A stretch of DNA of 64,000 nucleotides from Gemmatimonadota bacterium (lineage in GTDB: Bacteria > Gemmatimonadota > Gemmatimonadetes > Gemmatimonadales > Gemmatimonadaceae), in assembly GCA_016871915.1 (NCBI GenBank), contig VHBP01000005.1, forward strand, positions 1 through 64,000, given 5' to 3'. Shown here one piece after another: positions 37,540-45,187 of this stretch. Position 1 is the stretch's first letter. The number at the start of each line of letters is the position of its first letter. Made by a program: the position numbers and the translations under genes. The notes beneath the pieces were generated by a model. That model was not told the DNA's origin, did no database searches, and saw nothing but the letters and a program-made list of their open reading frames with translations.

Positions 37540-38505
37540 GTGTCCCAGATCCGACGTTGGCTCATGGTGTTCGCGTGGGGCGCGGTGCTCCCCGCTGGGG
37601 CCGCCTGCGGCGATGAGCGCGCCGATGCGGCAGGGCGCGAGGCCGCTGGCGTCGCCAGTGAATTCGACGGGGCCGCCGCGCTCGAGGCGGTCCGTGCGCA
37701 GGTGGCCTTCGGCCCGCGCGTCCCCGGGACCGAGGCGCATGCCAGAGCCGCCGACTGGTTGGAGGGTGAGCTCCGGCGGCGAGCGGACACGATGATCGTC
37801 CAGCGGTGGACCCATACCACGGCTGAGGGTCGCACCCTGCCGATGCGGAACCTCCTCGCACGGTTCCGACCGGACGAGGGGCGCCGCGTCCTGTATCTCG
37901 CCCATTGGGACTCCCGCCCCGTCGCCGACAGCGACCCCGATCCCTCCAAGCGGGGGGCGCCCGTCCCGGGTGCCAATGACGGCGGCTCTGGGGTCGCGAT
38001 CCTGCTCGGGGTCGCCGAGGCGATGGCCCGTCGCGCCCCCGGGGTCGGGGTCGATCTCCTCCTCGTCGATGGCGAGGATTATGGCGATTTCGAGTCCGAT
38101 ACCGATGTCCTCATCGGCTCACGGTACTTCGCCGAGCGGCTCCCTGACCCCGGGTACGCGCCGTTGTTCGGGGTGCTCTGGGATATGGTCGGCGACGAGG
38201 AGCCGGTCTTCAGCCAGGAGGCGTATTCGGTGCGCGGGGCGCCGGAGGTCGTGCAACGCGTCTGGTCCACCGCCCAGCGGCTCGGGCATGGTGCGGTCTT
38301 CAGCAACTCCACCGTCCTGGGCATCACCGATGACCATGTCCCACTCCTCGCCAAGGGGCTCCGGGTGATCGATGTGATCGACCTCGATTTTCCGTGGCAC
38401 CACACCGTCGCCGATACCCCGGACAAGGTGTCGCAGCGGACCCTCCAGATCGTCGGGGATGTGGCGATCGCCCTGATCCGCGAGGTCACCGCACCACCGC
38501 GGTAG
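37540..38505 (+). CDS. M28-family zinc peptidase / glutaminyl cyclase-like lipoprotein
   Basis: 321 aa exported protein. The GTG at 37540 has TGAGGAG just upstream; an open frame from 37507 is less likely. An N-terminal hydrophobic segment ends at Cys23 (AGAAC), suggesting a lipoprotein, though the lipobox is imperfect. Zinc-site residues are seen in LAHWDSRP, PGANDGGSG, LLVDGEDYGD and FPWHHTVADTPDK. The arrangement resembles bacterial glutaminyl-peptide cyclotransferases as much as aminopeptidases. Confidence 0.87.
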   Translation: MSQIRRWLMVFAWGAVLPAGAACGDERADAAGREAAGVASEFDGAAALEAVRAQVAFGPRVPGTEAHARAADWLEGELRRRADTMIVQRWTHTTAEGRTLPMRNLLARFRPDEGRRVLYLAHWDSRPVADSDPDPSKRGAPVPGANDGGSGVAILLGVAEAMARRAPGVGVDLLLVDGEDYGDFESDTDVLIGSRYFAERLPDPGYAPLFGVLWDMVGDEEPVFSQEAYSVRGAPEVVQRVWSTAQRLGHGAVFSNSTVLGITDDHVPLLAKGLRVIDVIDLDFPWHHTVADTPDKVSQRTLQIVGDVAIALIREVTAPPR

Positions 38506-38519
38506 CGCGCGCGATCGCG

Positions 38520-39089
38520 ATGTCGGAGTTCCTCCAGAGCTTCTGGTGGGTGATCATCGCCCTGGTCGGGGGGCTCGTCGTCGCGATCCAGCGCTACTAC
38601 AGCACGTCCGACGGTCAGTTGGTGATCGACCGGCTCCTCATCAATGCCCCGATCCTCGGGGACATGCTCCGGAAGTCCGCGGTCTCGCGCTTCACGCGGA
38701 CGCTCGGGACGCTCATCAGTTCGGGGGTGAGCATCCTCGATGGGTTGGAGATCACGGCCAAGACCGCGGGGAATCGCGTGGTCGCCGAAGCGATCATGGA
38801 GTCTCGGGCCTCGATCGCGGGCGGTGATACCATCGCCGCCCCCCTGGCCAAGAGTCAGGTCTTTCCCCCGATGGTGCTCTCGATGATCTCGGTCGGTGAG
38901 CAGACGGGTGGACTCGATGAGATGCTGACCAAGATCGCCGACTTCTACGACGACGAGGTCGACGCGGCGGTCAGCGGCCTCCTCTCGCTCCTCGAGCCGG
39001 TGATGATCGTCTTCCTTGGCGTCGTCGTCGGTGGGATGGTGGTGGCGATGTGTCTCCCCATCTTCGACATGATCAACACGGTGCAGTAG
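38520..39089 (+). pseudogene. PilC C-terminal half (5'-truncated type IV pilus platform gene)
   Basis: 189 aa matching only the second half of PilC/GspF (usual length about 400). It starts at the helix before the second cytoplasmic domain (SEFLQSFWWVIIALVGGL), then FTRTLGTLISSGVSILDGL, FPPMVLSMISVGEQTGGLDE and a normal C-terminus LEPVMIVFLGVVVGG. The first T2SSF domain is absent, and an unrelated M28 gene ends 14 bases upstream. A deletion is inferred. The ATG at 38520 could still give a product. The last 17 bases overlap the convergent NadR-type gene. Confidence 0.7.
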
Positions 39090-39633
39090 GCGGCGTCGGC
39101 CCGTCGCCGGGCGCCGTCAGCATCGCCTCCACCGCCGCGATCGCCGCCGCGCGCCGCGCGGCCCCGGTCCCGCGGATCTCCTCCGTGCGCGCGCCGCGGT
39201 GGACGAGCGCTCGCTGGAAATCCGCGAAGAGCGAATCGCGGGAGTCACGGCGATCGCGGATCCCGTCGGCGGTCCAGGGGAGATCCGGCGCACAGAGCAG
39301 GTAGAGATCCCCCAATCGCGCCTGTGCCTCGGCATCGATCCACGCGGGGCAGGTCTGATAGTAGTGATGCGCGTACACCGCCGTGCTCACCAGATCGGTG
39401 TCACGGATGAGGAGTGGGGGATGCGAGGCGAGGGCCTCGTCCTCCAGGGCGATGCAGCGCCGCGCGATCGGCTCGATCGTCGCCGCCGAGAGGGGTTCAG
39501 GGCTCGTCTCCGCGATCAGGCGAGCGGACTCGGGCGTCCATGGCGCATCGAAAGCTGCCGCCAGCTCCGCGGCGAGCGTCGTCTTGCCGGTGGATTCGGG
39601 GCCGATCAGGACGACGCGTCGCGTCGGTGCCAT
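39073..39633 (-). CDS. NadR-type nicotinamide riboside kinase
   Basis: 186 aa P-loop kinase with IGPESTGKTTLAAELA (Gly11-Thr18), PESARLIAE and LIRDTDLVSTAVYAHHYY, matching the ribosylnicotinamide kinase domain of NadR without its regulator and adenylyltransferase parts. It would phosphorylate nicotinamide riboside to NMN. ATG 39633 lies inside the end of pnuC; ATG 39645 is an alternative. The pairing with the riboside transporter supports the function. Confidence 0.85.
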   Translation of the reverse strand: MAPTRRVVLIGPESTGKTTLAAELAAAFDAPWTPESARLIAETSPEPLSAATIEPIARRCIALEDEALASHPPLLIRDTDLVSTAVYAHHYYQTCPAWIDAEAQARLGDLYLLCAPDLPWTADGIRDRRDSRDSLFADFQRALVHRGARTEEIRGTGAARRAAAIAAVEAMLTAPGDGPTPPTAPC

Positions 39634-40178
39634 GATTGTGTCCATTGGCGATGCCCGGCGATCGCGAGGGCGAGGAGGACGGCGTACTGGACCGCCGTCG
39701 GGTACAGGGCCTGCGACACGAACAGCCCGATGCTCACCACGTTGATCGCGATCCAGACCAACCAATGCTCGAGGAGCTTGCGGGTCATCATCCATTGCGC
39801 GAGCACGCTGGCTACCGAGGCGATCGAATCGACGAGGGGCATCGCGGCATCGGTGGTGCGGGCGAGGAGCGCCGCGAGACCGGCGGAGCCGGCGATCCCG
39901 AGCGCCGCCAGCGTGACCCACTGCCGGCCGGTCGTGCGGGTGATCCGGAGCGGTCCGCGATCGGCCCCGCCATGCAGCCACTCGTACCACCCGTAGGCGG
40001 AGAGGACGATGAAGACCCCCTGCAGGCCCATGTAGGCGTAGAGTCGCGCCTGCCAGAAGACGGCGAGGTAGAGCGCGGCGCTCGCGATCGCGAGGGGCCA
40101 TCCCTCGATCCGCTCGCGCGTGTTGTACCAGACGCAGACGATCCCGAGGGCGGCGGCGAGGAGTTCGAGGGTGGGCAC
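39606..40178 (-). CDS. pnuC: Nicotinamide riboside transporter PnuC
   Basis: 190 aa membrane protein with about seven helices. Typical strings: GIVCVWYNTRERIEGWPLAI, LYAYMGLQGVFIVLSAYGWYEW and the ending region LVWIAINVVSIGLFV. PnuC facilitates riboside uptake, trapped by the kinase encoded downstream and overlapping by 28 bases. GTG start at 40178. Divergent from infA. Confidence 0.92.
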   Translation of the reverse strand: MPTLELLAAALGIVCVWYNTRERIEGWPLAIASAALYLAVFWQARLYAYMGLQGVFIVLSAYGWYEWLHGGADRGPLRITRTTGRQWVTLAALGIAGSAGLAALLARTTDAAMPLVDSIASVASVLAQWMMTRKLLEHWLVWIAINVVSIGLFVSQALYPTAVQYAVLLALAIAGHRQWTQSWHRRDASS

Positions 40179-40280
40179 GGGGGGAGGCTATGTGGGCCGC
40201 GCAGAAAAGGATAGGGTCGCAGCCCTACCCCTCCCGTGGGGCGGCTCGATAACTTTCCCCCCTCACCCCCACCGGATCTC

Positions 40281-40502
40281 ATGGCGAAAGAAGAGGCGAT
40301 CGAACTCGAAGGCACCGTCACCGAAGTGCTCCCCAGCGCGACCTTCCGCGTGCTCCTCTCCAATGGGCATGACGTGCTCGCGACGATGGCCGGCAAGATG
40401 CGGCGCTTCCGCATCCGGGTGCTGCAGGGGGATCGGGTGACGGTCGAGGTCTCGCCCTACGACCTGAGCCGCGGCCGGATCACCTTCCGCCACAAGATCT
40501 GA
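40281..40502 (+). CDS. infA: Translation initiation factor IF-1
   Basis: 73 aa OB-fold protein binding the ribosomal A site during initiation. [18 protein letters not shown] and the closing [20 protein letters not shown] are highly characteristic. The ATG at 40281 gives the exact family length. It stands alone rather than in the ribosomal-protein cluster seen in many bacteria. It ends in a palindrome shared with the facing gene. Confidence 0.97.
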   Translation: MAKEEAIELEGTVTEVLPSATFRVLLSNGHDVLATMAGKMRRFRIRVLQGDRVTVEVSPYDLSRGRITFRHKI

Positions 40503-40518
40503 GGCGCGCGCGCCTCAG
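40499..40518. terminator. Perfect 20-base palindrome spanning two stop codons
   Basis: CTGAGGCGCG and its complement abut without a loop at 40499-40518. The infA stop (40500-40502) is in the left arm and the stop of the 53-aa gene (40517-40515) in the right arm. Probably a bidirectional terminator. Confidence 0.65.
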
Positions 40519-40676
40519 TGCGCGGCCTGCGCCGCCGCCGGCTGGTCCGGCTGCTGATACGTCGCCTTGTGGATCGAGTACGCGGTCACGTTCGCGACGA
40601 TCGCCAGCACGATGATCACGGCGGCGAAGCCCCAGCCGAGGGTGTTCGGGTTGTGCGGTGCGGTGGAGCCGGACAT
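40515..40676 (-). CDS. Small single-helix membrane protein
   Basis: 53 aa: a short polar N-terminus (MSGSTAPHNPNTLGW), one membrane helix (about 16-35, FAAVIIVLAIVANVTAYSIH), then a polar tail ending PAAAQAAH. ATG 40676; the frame is open upstream but only this part has protein-like character. It faces infA and is followed by a palindrome. Function unknown; the size is reminiscent of small respiratory-complex subunits, which is speculation. Confidence 0.6.
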   Translation of the reverse strand: MSGSTAPHNPNTLGWGFAAVIIVLAIVANVTAYSIHKATYQQPDQPAAAQAAH

Positions 40677-40750
40677 GCGGGTCACTCCGAGGATGGCCTG
40701 AGGGCTGGGAACCGATCGATCTACTGTCGAGACGAACGGTAATCGGCGCC

Positions 40751-41155
40751 CTAGCGGTTCCGGAAGCGTTCGAGGTCGCGCCGGTCCCGCTTCGTGGGGC
40801 GCCCCTTCTCGGGGTCCAGCGCGGGGGCGGCGGCGGTGAGCTGCCAGTGCAGGCGCTCGCGCGCCGTCCGTGAGCCCTCCGTCTCCTGATAGAGCGTGGC
40901 GGCGAGGGCGGCGGGGCCGCGGCGCTCCGCTGTCCCCGTCACCGCGACGATGTGCTCGTACGGGCCGATCCGGACGCGGATCTCGTCGCCGACCTTCACG
41001 GGTTTGGATGGCTTCACCCGCTCCCCGTTCACCTGGATCTTCCCGCCATCCACCGCCTCGGTGGCGAGCGAGCGGGTCTTGAAGAACCGTGCCGCCCAGA
41101 GCCACTTGTCGAGGCGAACGGGGGTCGTCGCTGGAGCGGGGTCACGCGGGGGCAT
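40751..41155 (-). CDS. S4-domain RNA-binding protein, Hsp15-like
   Basis: 134 aa. An S4 RNA-binding domain at residues about 13-75 (VRLDKWLWAARFFKTRSLA; IQVNGERVKPSKPVKVGDEI) is followed by a basic tail (RPTKRDRRDLERFRNR), the architecture of Hsp15/HslR. That protein binds stalled 50S subunits carrying nascent tRNA. ATG 41155 (MPPRDPAPATTP) is chosen over an upstream ATG. The nearby arfB gene is also a ribosome-rescue factor. Confidence 0.88.
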   Translation of the reverse strand: MPPRDPAPATTPVRLDKWLWAARFFKTRSLATEAVDGGKIQVNGERVKPSKPVKVGDEIRVRIGPYEHIVAVTGTAERRGPAALAATLYQETEGSRTARERLHWQLTAAAPALDPEKGRPTKRDRRDLERFRNR

Positions 41156-41268
41156 CGTCGGAAGATATCGCGAGAGGGAACCGAGCAATCGTGACCGCCG
41201 TATCTCTCCCAGCGTCTCCGGCCGGCGGTTCGGCGCCGGCCCCCTTCCATCCTCTCTCCGAGCTCTTC

Positions 41269-42036
41269 GTGTCCCTCATCGGTTACTCGCCTCGTGCGGC
41301 GCTCCTCTCCCTGGCGCTGCTCCTTCTCCCGGTCGCGGGCCCGCAGGCGCAGACGGCACTCCCGACTCCTGAGGCGCTCGCCGCTCGGCACGACTCTCTT
41401 GTGGGAGGGCGCGCGGCGCTTGAGGGGGCCCGCTCGATGCGGATGGTGGGGACCCTCGCCGTCAGGGCGATGGGGCTCGAGGCCCCGCTCGAGATCCTCA
41501 AGGTCAAGCCGAATCGCTACCTCTTCCGCGCCCAGCTCGGGCCGATGGGGGAACTGCTCTCTGGATTCGACGGCGAGCATGCTTGGGCGATCCAGCCTGG
41601 GATGGGACCCACGTTGGTGACCGGCGCCGAGGGGAAGCTGATCGCAGATCAGGCCGATTTCTTCGCTGACCTGCATGACCTCTTGCGCTTCGACAAGGTG
41701 GAGACCGTCGACCAGACGACCTTCGAGGGCCGGCCGACATACCGAGTGCGGATGACGCGCCCCACCGGCGAGGTGCTCACCGAGTACTTCGATGCGGAGA
41801 CAGGGCTCAGCGCCGGGGTGAGCGCTTCGGTCAACGGTCCGATGGGGGCGCTGGAACTCGTCTCGGCCTTCCAGGGGTACCAGCGGTTCGGGAGGGTGTT
41901 GCGTCCCACGCGCACCATCCAGCGCAATCCCCAGTTCGAGACCCTCCTGACCATCTCGGCGATCGAATTCGACGGCGTCTCGGACGAGGCGGTGGCGATG
42001 CCGGCGGCCGTTCGCGCCATGATCCCTCCCCGATAA
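41269..42036 (+). CDS. Periplasmic protein of unknown function, LolA-like character
   Basis: 255 aa from GTG 41269, which gives a compact signal peptide (SLIGYSPRAALLSLALLLL, ending AGPQAQ). The mature part has repeated beta-strand patterns (MRMVGTLAVRAMGLEAPLEI; RPTYRVRMTRPTGEVLTEYF) and a DGEHAW motif, resembling LolA/LppX-type half-barrels that carry lipids. The likeness is structural intuition, not a motif match. GTG 41191 is an alternative start. Transcribed divergently from the Hsp15-like gene. Confidence 0.65.
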   Translation: MSLIGYSPRAALLSLALLLLPVAGPQAQTALPTPEALAARHDSLVGGRAALEGARSMRMVGTLAVRAMGLEAPLEILKVKPNRYLFRAQLGPMGELLSGFDGEHAWAIQPGMGPTLVTGAEGKLIADQADFFADLHDLLRFDKVETVDQTTFEGRPTYRVRMTRPTGEVLTEYFDAETGLSAGVSASVNGPMGALELVSAFQGYQRFGRVLRPTRTIQRNPQFETLLTISAIEFDGVSDEAVAMPAAVRAMIPPR

Positions 42037-42128
42037 CGCCAGCTGTACCGTTGTGTTGAAACGAGTTACGTTCTCCGCGATCCGGAGCCGCGCCTCCCCC
42101 TCCCACCGGGGCGAGTTCATTGTTGCTC

Positions 42129-42266
42129 GTGAATCTCCGCGAGCGCGCCCTGCCCGATGAGCGGTTACGGCTCGCGCAGTTGGAGGGGCGTCGCGCGGCG
42201 GCGCTCGGGGTGTTGGTGGTCGCGTTGGGCGACCCATCGGTGCTCATCAGCGACACGCGACGCTGA
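42129..42266 (+). CDS. Possible short protein or gene remnant
   Basis: 45 codons from GTG 42129: MNLRERALPDERLRLAQLEG, then a hydrophobic stretch and an end at ISDTRR. The base pattern fits coding, but no ribosome site is evident. It may be a relic of a longer gene; no family recognised. Followed by a hairpin at 42289. Confidence 0.3.
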   Translation: MNLRERALPDERLRLAQLEGRRAAALGVLVVALGDPSVLISDTRR

Positions 42267-42288
42267 CGACGTCGGCGCACCCCCCGCG

Positions 42289-42306
42289 CGCATGGGAGCC
42301 CATGCG
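42289..42306. terminator. Short perfect hairpin before arfB end
   Basis: CGCATGGG and CCCATGCG (42289-42296, 42299-42306) with a two-base gap, in the 51-base spacer between the 45-codon frame and the 3' end of arfB. It may serve as a terminator for either direction; no T-run. Confidence 0.4.
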
Positions 42307-42317
42307 GTCCGGCGGGA

Positions 42318-42776
42318 TCACTCCTCGCTACGCCACCGTCGGTCGGCTTTCCGCGCGGTCTGGCGCTTCTTCTCGGAGAGACGCTGTTCCACCGATCCCC
42401 GCGTCGGACGGGTCTGCTTGCGGGCCTTGGGGACCGCGAGCGCCGCGGCGATCGTCTCGGCCAATCGCTCGCGGGCACGCTGCCGGTTCTGCCGTTGGCT
42501 TCGCGTCTCAGCGGAGACGATGCGGATCGTACCGGTCGAGTCGAGGCGGGAGGCGAGGCGTACGCGGAGGCGGTCGAGTTGGGGTTCGGTGAGCGCACCC
42601 GAGGTCGTGATGCACCAGGTCAGTTCGACCCGGGTGCTGCTGGTGTTCACATGCTGGCCGCCAGGGCCCCCCGCGCGGGTCGCGTGGATGGTGAGCTCGT
42701 GCGCTGGGATGGTGACCTGTGCGGTGACGCGCAGCGGGCCACCCAGGGGATCATGGTCAGACGAGGGCCGTGGCAC
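42318..42776 (-). CDS. arfB: Alternative ribosome-rescue factor ArfB (YaeJ)
   Basis: 152 aa peptidyl-tRNA hydrolase that frees ribosomes stalled on non-stop mRNA. The catalytic GGQ is at 39-41 in RAGGPGGQHVNTSSTRVEL, and the basic C-terminal tail (SEKKRQTARKADRRWR) that occupies the empty mRNA channel is present, distinguishing it from RF1/RF2. The only plausible start is GTG 42776; the first 15 residues are not conserved-looking. Confidence 0.92.
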   Translation of the reverse strand: MPRPSSDHDPLGGPLRVTAQVTIPAHELTIHATRAGGPGGQHVNTSSTRVELTWCITTSGALTEPQLDRLRVRLASRLDSTGTIRIVSAETRSQRQNRQRARERLAETIAAALAVPKARKQTRPTRGSVEQRLSEKKRQTARKADRRWRSEE

Positions 42777-42812
42777 GGGAAGGGTCGCGTGAGGGCGATA
42801 GATTTCGCGGCG

Positions 42813-44627
42813 ATGACGGGACCGTCACGACCTGAGGATAATCTGCCGCTCGGCGAGCGGCTGGCCAGGCGCTGGCTGGATGACTGGCGCGGGGCGGCGG
42901 TGCTGGTCGTTCTGCTGGCGTTGGCGTCGTCGATCACCAGCCTCCCCAATGGGTTCGCCTACGACGACGTGGCGATCGTGCTCGAGAACAAGCGGATCCA
43001 TGATTGGCGAACGCTCTGGCGACCCTTCGTGGAGCCGTACTGGCTGATCGAGTCGTTTGCCCGGGATCTCTACCGACCGATCGTGTTGCTGGCCTTCGGT
43101 GTGCAGTGGGCCGTGGGCGGTGGCGATCCGATCGTCTTCCATGGGGTGAACCTCCTGCTCTATGTCGGGGCGTGCCTCGCATGCCTCGCGTTGCTCCGAC
43201 AACTGATCGCCAGGCGAGCGGCGCTGGTCGGCGCCGCACTCTGGGCCGTGCATCCCGTCCATGTGGAGAGCGTCGGCAACGTCGTCGGTCAGGCCGAATT
43301 GCTCGTGGCCATGCTGGTCCTCGGCGCACTGGTCCTCTTCGTTCGCGACCGTCGACGTGGCCGCCTCACGCCGCGGACCGTCGCGTGGGTCAGCCTCCTC
43401 TATGCCGGCGCCTTGCTCTCGAAGGAGCATGCGATCGCCTTCCCTGGGCTCCTGCTCGCCGCGGAGGTCGCGCTCCGTCGCGCTGGTGTTTCAGGGCTCG
43501 GTGATGCGGTGAGTCGCTTCTGGCTGCTCCTCCGGATCCTGCTGTGGGTCTCGCTCGCCTTCCTCCTGATCCGGTTCTCGGTGCTTGGAGGTTTTGGCGG
43601 CAGTCCGCACTTCTCCCTCTGGGGGCTCACGCACGCCCAACGCCTCCTGGCGGCCTCGGCCCTCTGGCCGGACGTGGGCCGGTTGATGGTGTGGCCCGCA
43701 CGGCTCTATGCGGACTATGCGCCGCCCCAGTTCCCCGTTCGCACCACGCCGCATCCCTCCCATATCGTGGCGTTTCTGCTGCTCCTGACCTGGCTGCTCG
43801 GGCTGCGATGGGCATGGATGCGCCGGAACGCGGCGGCGATCTTCGCCCTCCTCGCGTTCCCTGTCGCGTTCTCCGTGACGTCGAATCTGCTCTTCCCGAC
43901 GGGGGTGCTCCTCGCGGAACGGACCTTGTTGTTGCCGTCCATCTCGTTGGGGTTTCTCGCGGCCGTCCTCTTCGCCGGAGTGGGGGCGGCGTCTCAGCGC
44001 ATCCGTCAGTGCGCGAGCGTGCTCGTCGCGGTGTTGGTCGTCGCGGGGGCGTCACGGAGCGCGGCGCGACAGACCGCGTGGGCCGATTCCCTCACGGTCT
44101 TCTCCACCATGGTGGTGGAATCGCCCCAGAATGGCCGAGGCCATGCTGCGATCGGTCAACTTTTCTATGGTTTCGGCGAATTCGAACGTGCGGAACGGCA
44201 CCTGGCCACCGCGTACGCGTTGCACGACGGGTACGGCTATCTCTACGCCGATCTCCTCCAGCGTCGAGGGAGGTGTCGTGAGGCCCTCCCCCTAGCGGAG
44301 GCACTCGCGGGGAAATATCGCTGGGTGCAACTCCTGCAGGTGACCCGGATCGTTTGCCTCTTCGAGGCGCGCCGATTCTCCGACGCGCGGCGTCACGCGC
44401 GCGATGCGGTCATGCGTGGACTCACCTATAGGAAATTCCATGACCTTGCGCAGGTGGCGGACTCCCTGTTGGCCTCCTACGATTCAGCCGATGCGCGGAA
44501 CACCTGGATCCGGTCAGGGAAACCCTTCGACCGCCGCGGCGACGATGTGAAGGTCGCCATCGCCCCCGGTGGCCTCGGGGGGGGGTTCGGCATAATCTTC
44601 GGGGGACGCCCAGAGGCGAGGAAGTAG
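42813..44627 (+). CDS. TMTC-like membrane glycosyltransferase with TPR tail
   Basis: 604 aa. About a dozen membrane helices, then a soluble TPR-like region (about 440-560; AAIGQLFYGFGEFERAERHL). The start of the mature region, LPNGFAYDDVAIVLENKRIHDW followed by YRPIVLLAFGVQWAV and FHGVNLLLYVGA, matches the DUF1736/TMTC class of GT-C transferases, which mannosylate proteins in eukaryotes and occur in bacteria. ATG 42813. The type IV pilin gene follows 95 bases later on the same strand, making the pilin a candidate acceptor (inference). Confidence 0.75.
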   Translation: MTGPSRPEDNLPLGERLARRWLDDWRGAAVLVVLLALASSITSLPNGFAYDDVAIVLENKRIHDWRTLWRPFVEPYWLIESFARDLYRPIVLLAFGVQWAVGGGDPIVFHGVNLLLYVGACLACLALLRQLIARRAALVGAALWAVHPVHVESVGNVVGQAELLVAMLVLGALVLFVRDRRRGRLTPRTVAWVSLLYAGALLSKEHAIAFPGLLLAAEVALRRAGVSGLGDAVSRFWLLLRILLWVSLAFLLIRFSVLGGFGGSPHFSLWGLTHAQRLLAASALWPDVGRLMVWPARLYADYAPPQFPVRTTPHPSHIVAFLLLLTWLLGLRWAWMRRNAAAIFALLAFPVAFSVTSNLLFPTGVLLAERTLLLPSISLGFLAAVLFAGVGAASQRIRQCASVLVAVLVVAGASRSAARQTAWADSLTVFSTMVVESPQNGRGHAAIGQLFYGFGEFERAERHLATAYALHDGYGYLYADLLQRRGRCREALPLAEALAGKYRWVQLLQVTRIVCLFEARRFSDARRHARDAVMRGLTYRKFHDLAQVADSLLASYDSADARNTWIRSGKPFDRRGDDVKVAIAPGGLGGGFGIIFGGRPEARK

Positions 44628-44636
44628 TTGCGCTCC

Positions 44637-44650
44637 CGACCGGCCGGTCG
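44637..44650. repeat. 14-base palindrome between the TMTC-like gene and pilin
   Basis: CGACCGGCCGGTCG is a perfect palindrome ten bases after the upstream stop and about 70 bases before the pilin ATG. It could be a regulator site or a minor hairpin. Confidence 0.45.
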
Positions 44651-44722
44651 TAGCTATGGCGGAGGTCCAGAGCGTGACCAGGACCGCTTTCGACTGTCCT
44701 TCCCCATTTCCAGGAGACACCG

Positions 44723-45112
44723 ATGGACGCACGACGCGCGAAGGCTGGTTTCACACTCATCGAGCTGCTGATCGTTGTCGTCATCATCACCATCTTGGCG
44801 GCGATCGTCCTCCAGAAGTTCGGCAACAGCAAGAGCTCGGAGCAGATCGCGGCGATGAAGTCGGACCTGCGGGACTTGGCGGTGGCGCAGGAGACGCGGT
44901 TCGCGCAGCTCGGCGCGTACGGGTCGGATCTCGCGTCGGTCTCCCCGACCTTCTTCCAGCCCTCCTCCAACGTCACGATCACGCTCGGCGCCCCGGTCGG
45001 CTCGGTCTACACCGCGACCGCCGCGCTCGTCCACGGTGTCACGATCACCTGCACCATGACGGTCAACTCCACCGTTGCTGCGGACAGCAGCGGCATCCCG
45101 GTCTGCCAGTAG
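44723..45112 (+). CDS. Type IV pilin (PilA-like)
   Basis: 129 aa major-pilin-like protein. Prepilin peptidase site after Gly9 (ARRAKAG / FTLIELLIVVVII), Glu at +5, hydrophobic helix, then a small globular domain with a C-terminal disulfide candidate (Cys110, Cys128). Cut by PilD and assembled into pili at the inner membrane. AGGAG eight bases before ATG 44723. The truncated pilC lies 5.6 kb upstream. Confidence 0.92.
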   Translation: MDARRAKAGFTLIELLIVVVIITILAAIVLQKFGNSKSSEQIAAMKSDLRDLAVAQETRFAQLGAYGSDLASVSPTFFQPSSNVTITLGAPVGSVYTATAALVHGVTITCTMTVNSTVAADSSGIPVCQ

Positions 45113-45187
45113 TCGATACCCTGATCGGTGCAAGCGATCGGTCTCGCGCTGCGGGTGCAGGGCTGATCGGATGCCGATGATCGCCTG

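Noticed and set aside
44637-44650. The palindrome before the pilin gene as part of a sigma-54 promoter
   Set aside because: Pilin genes are often sigma-54 dependent, but no GG-N10-GC pair at -24/-12 with proper spacing is visible before the ATG.
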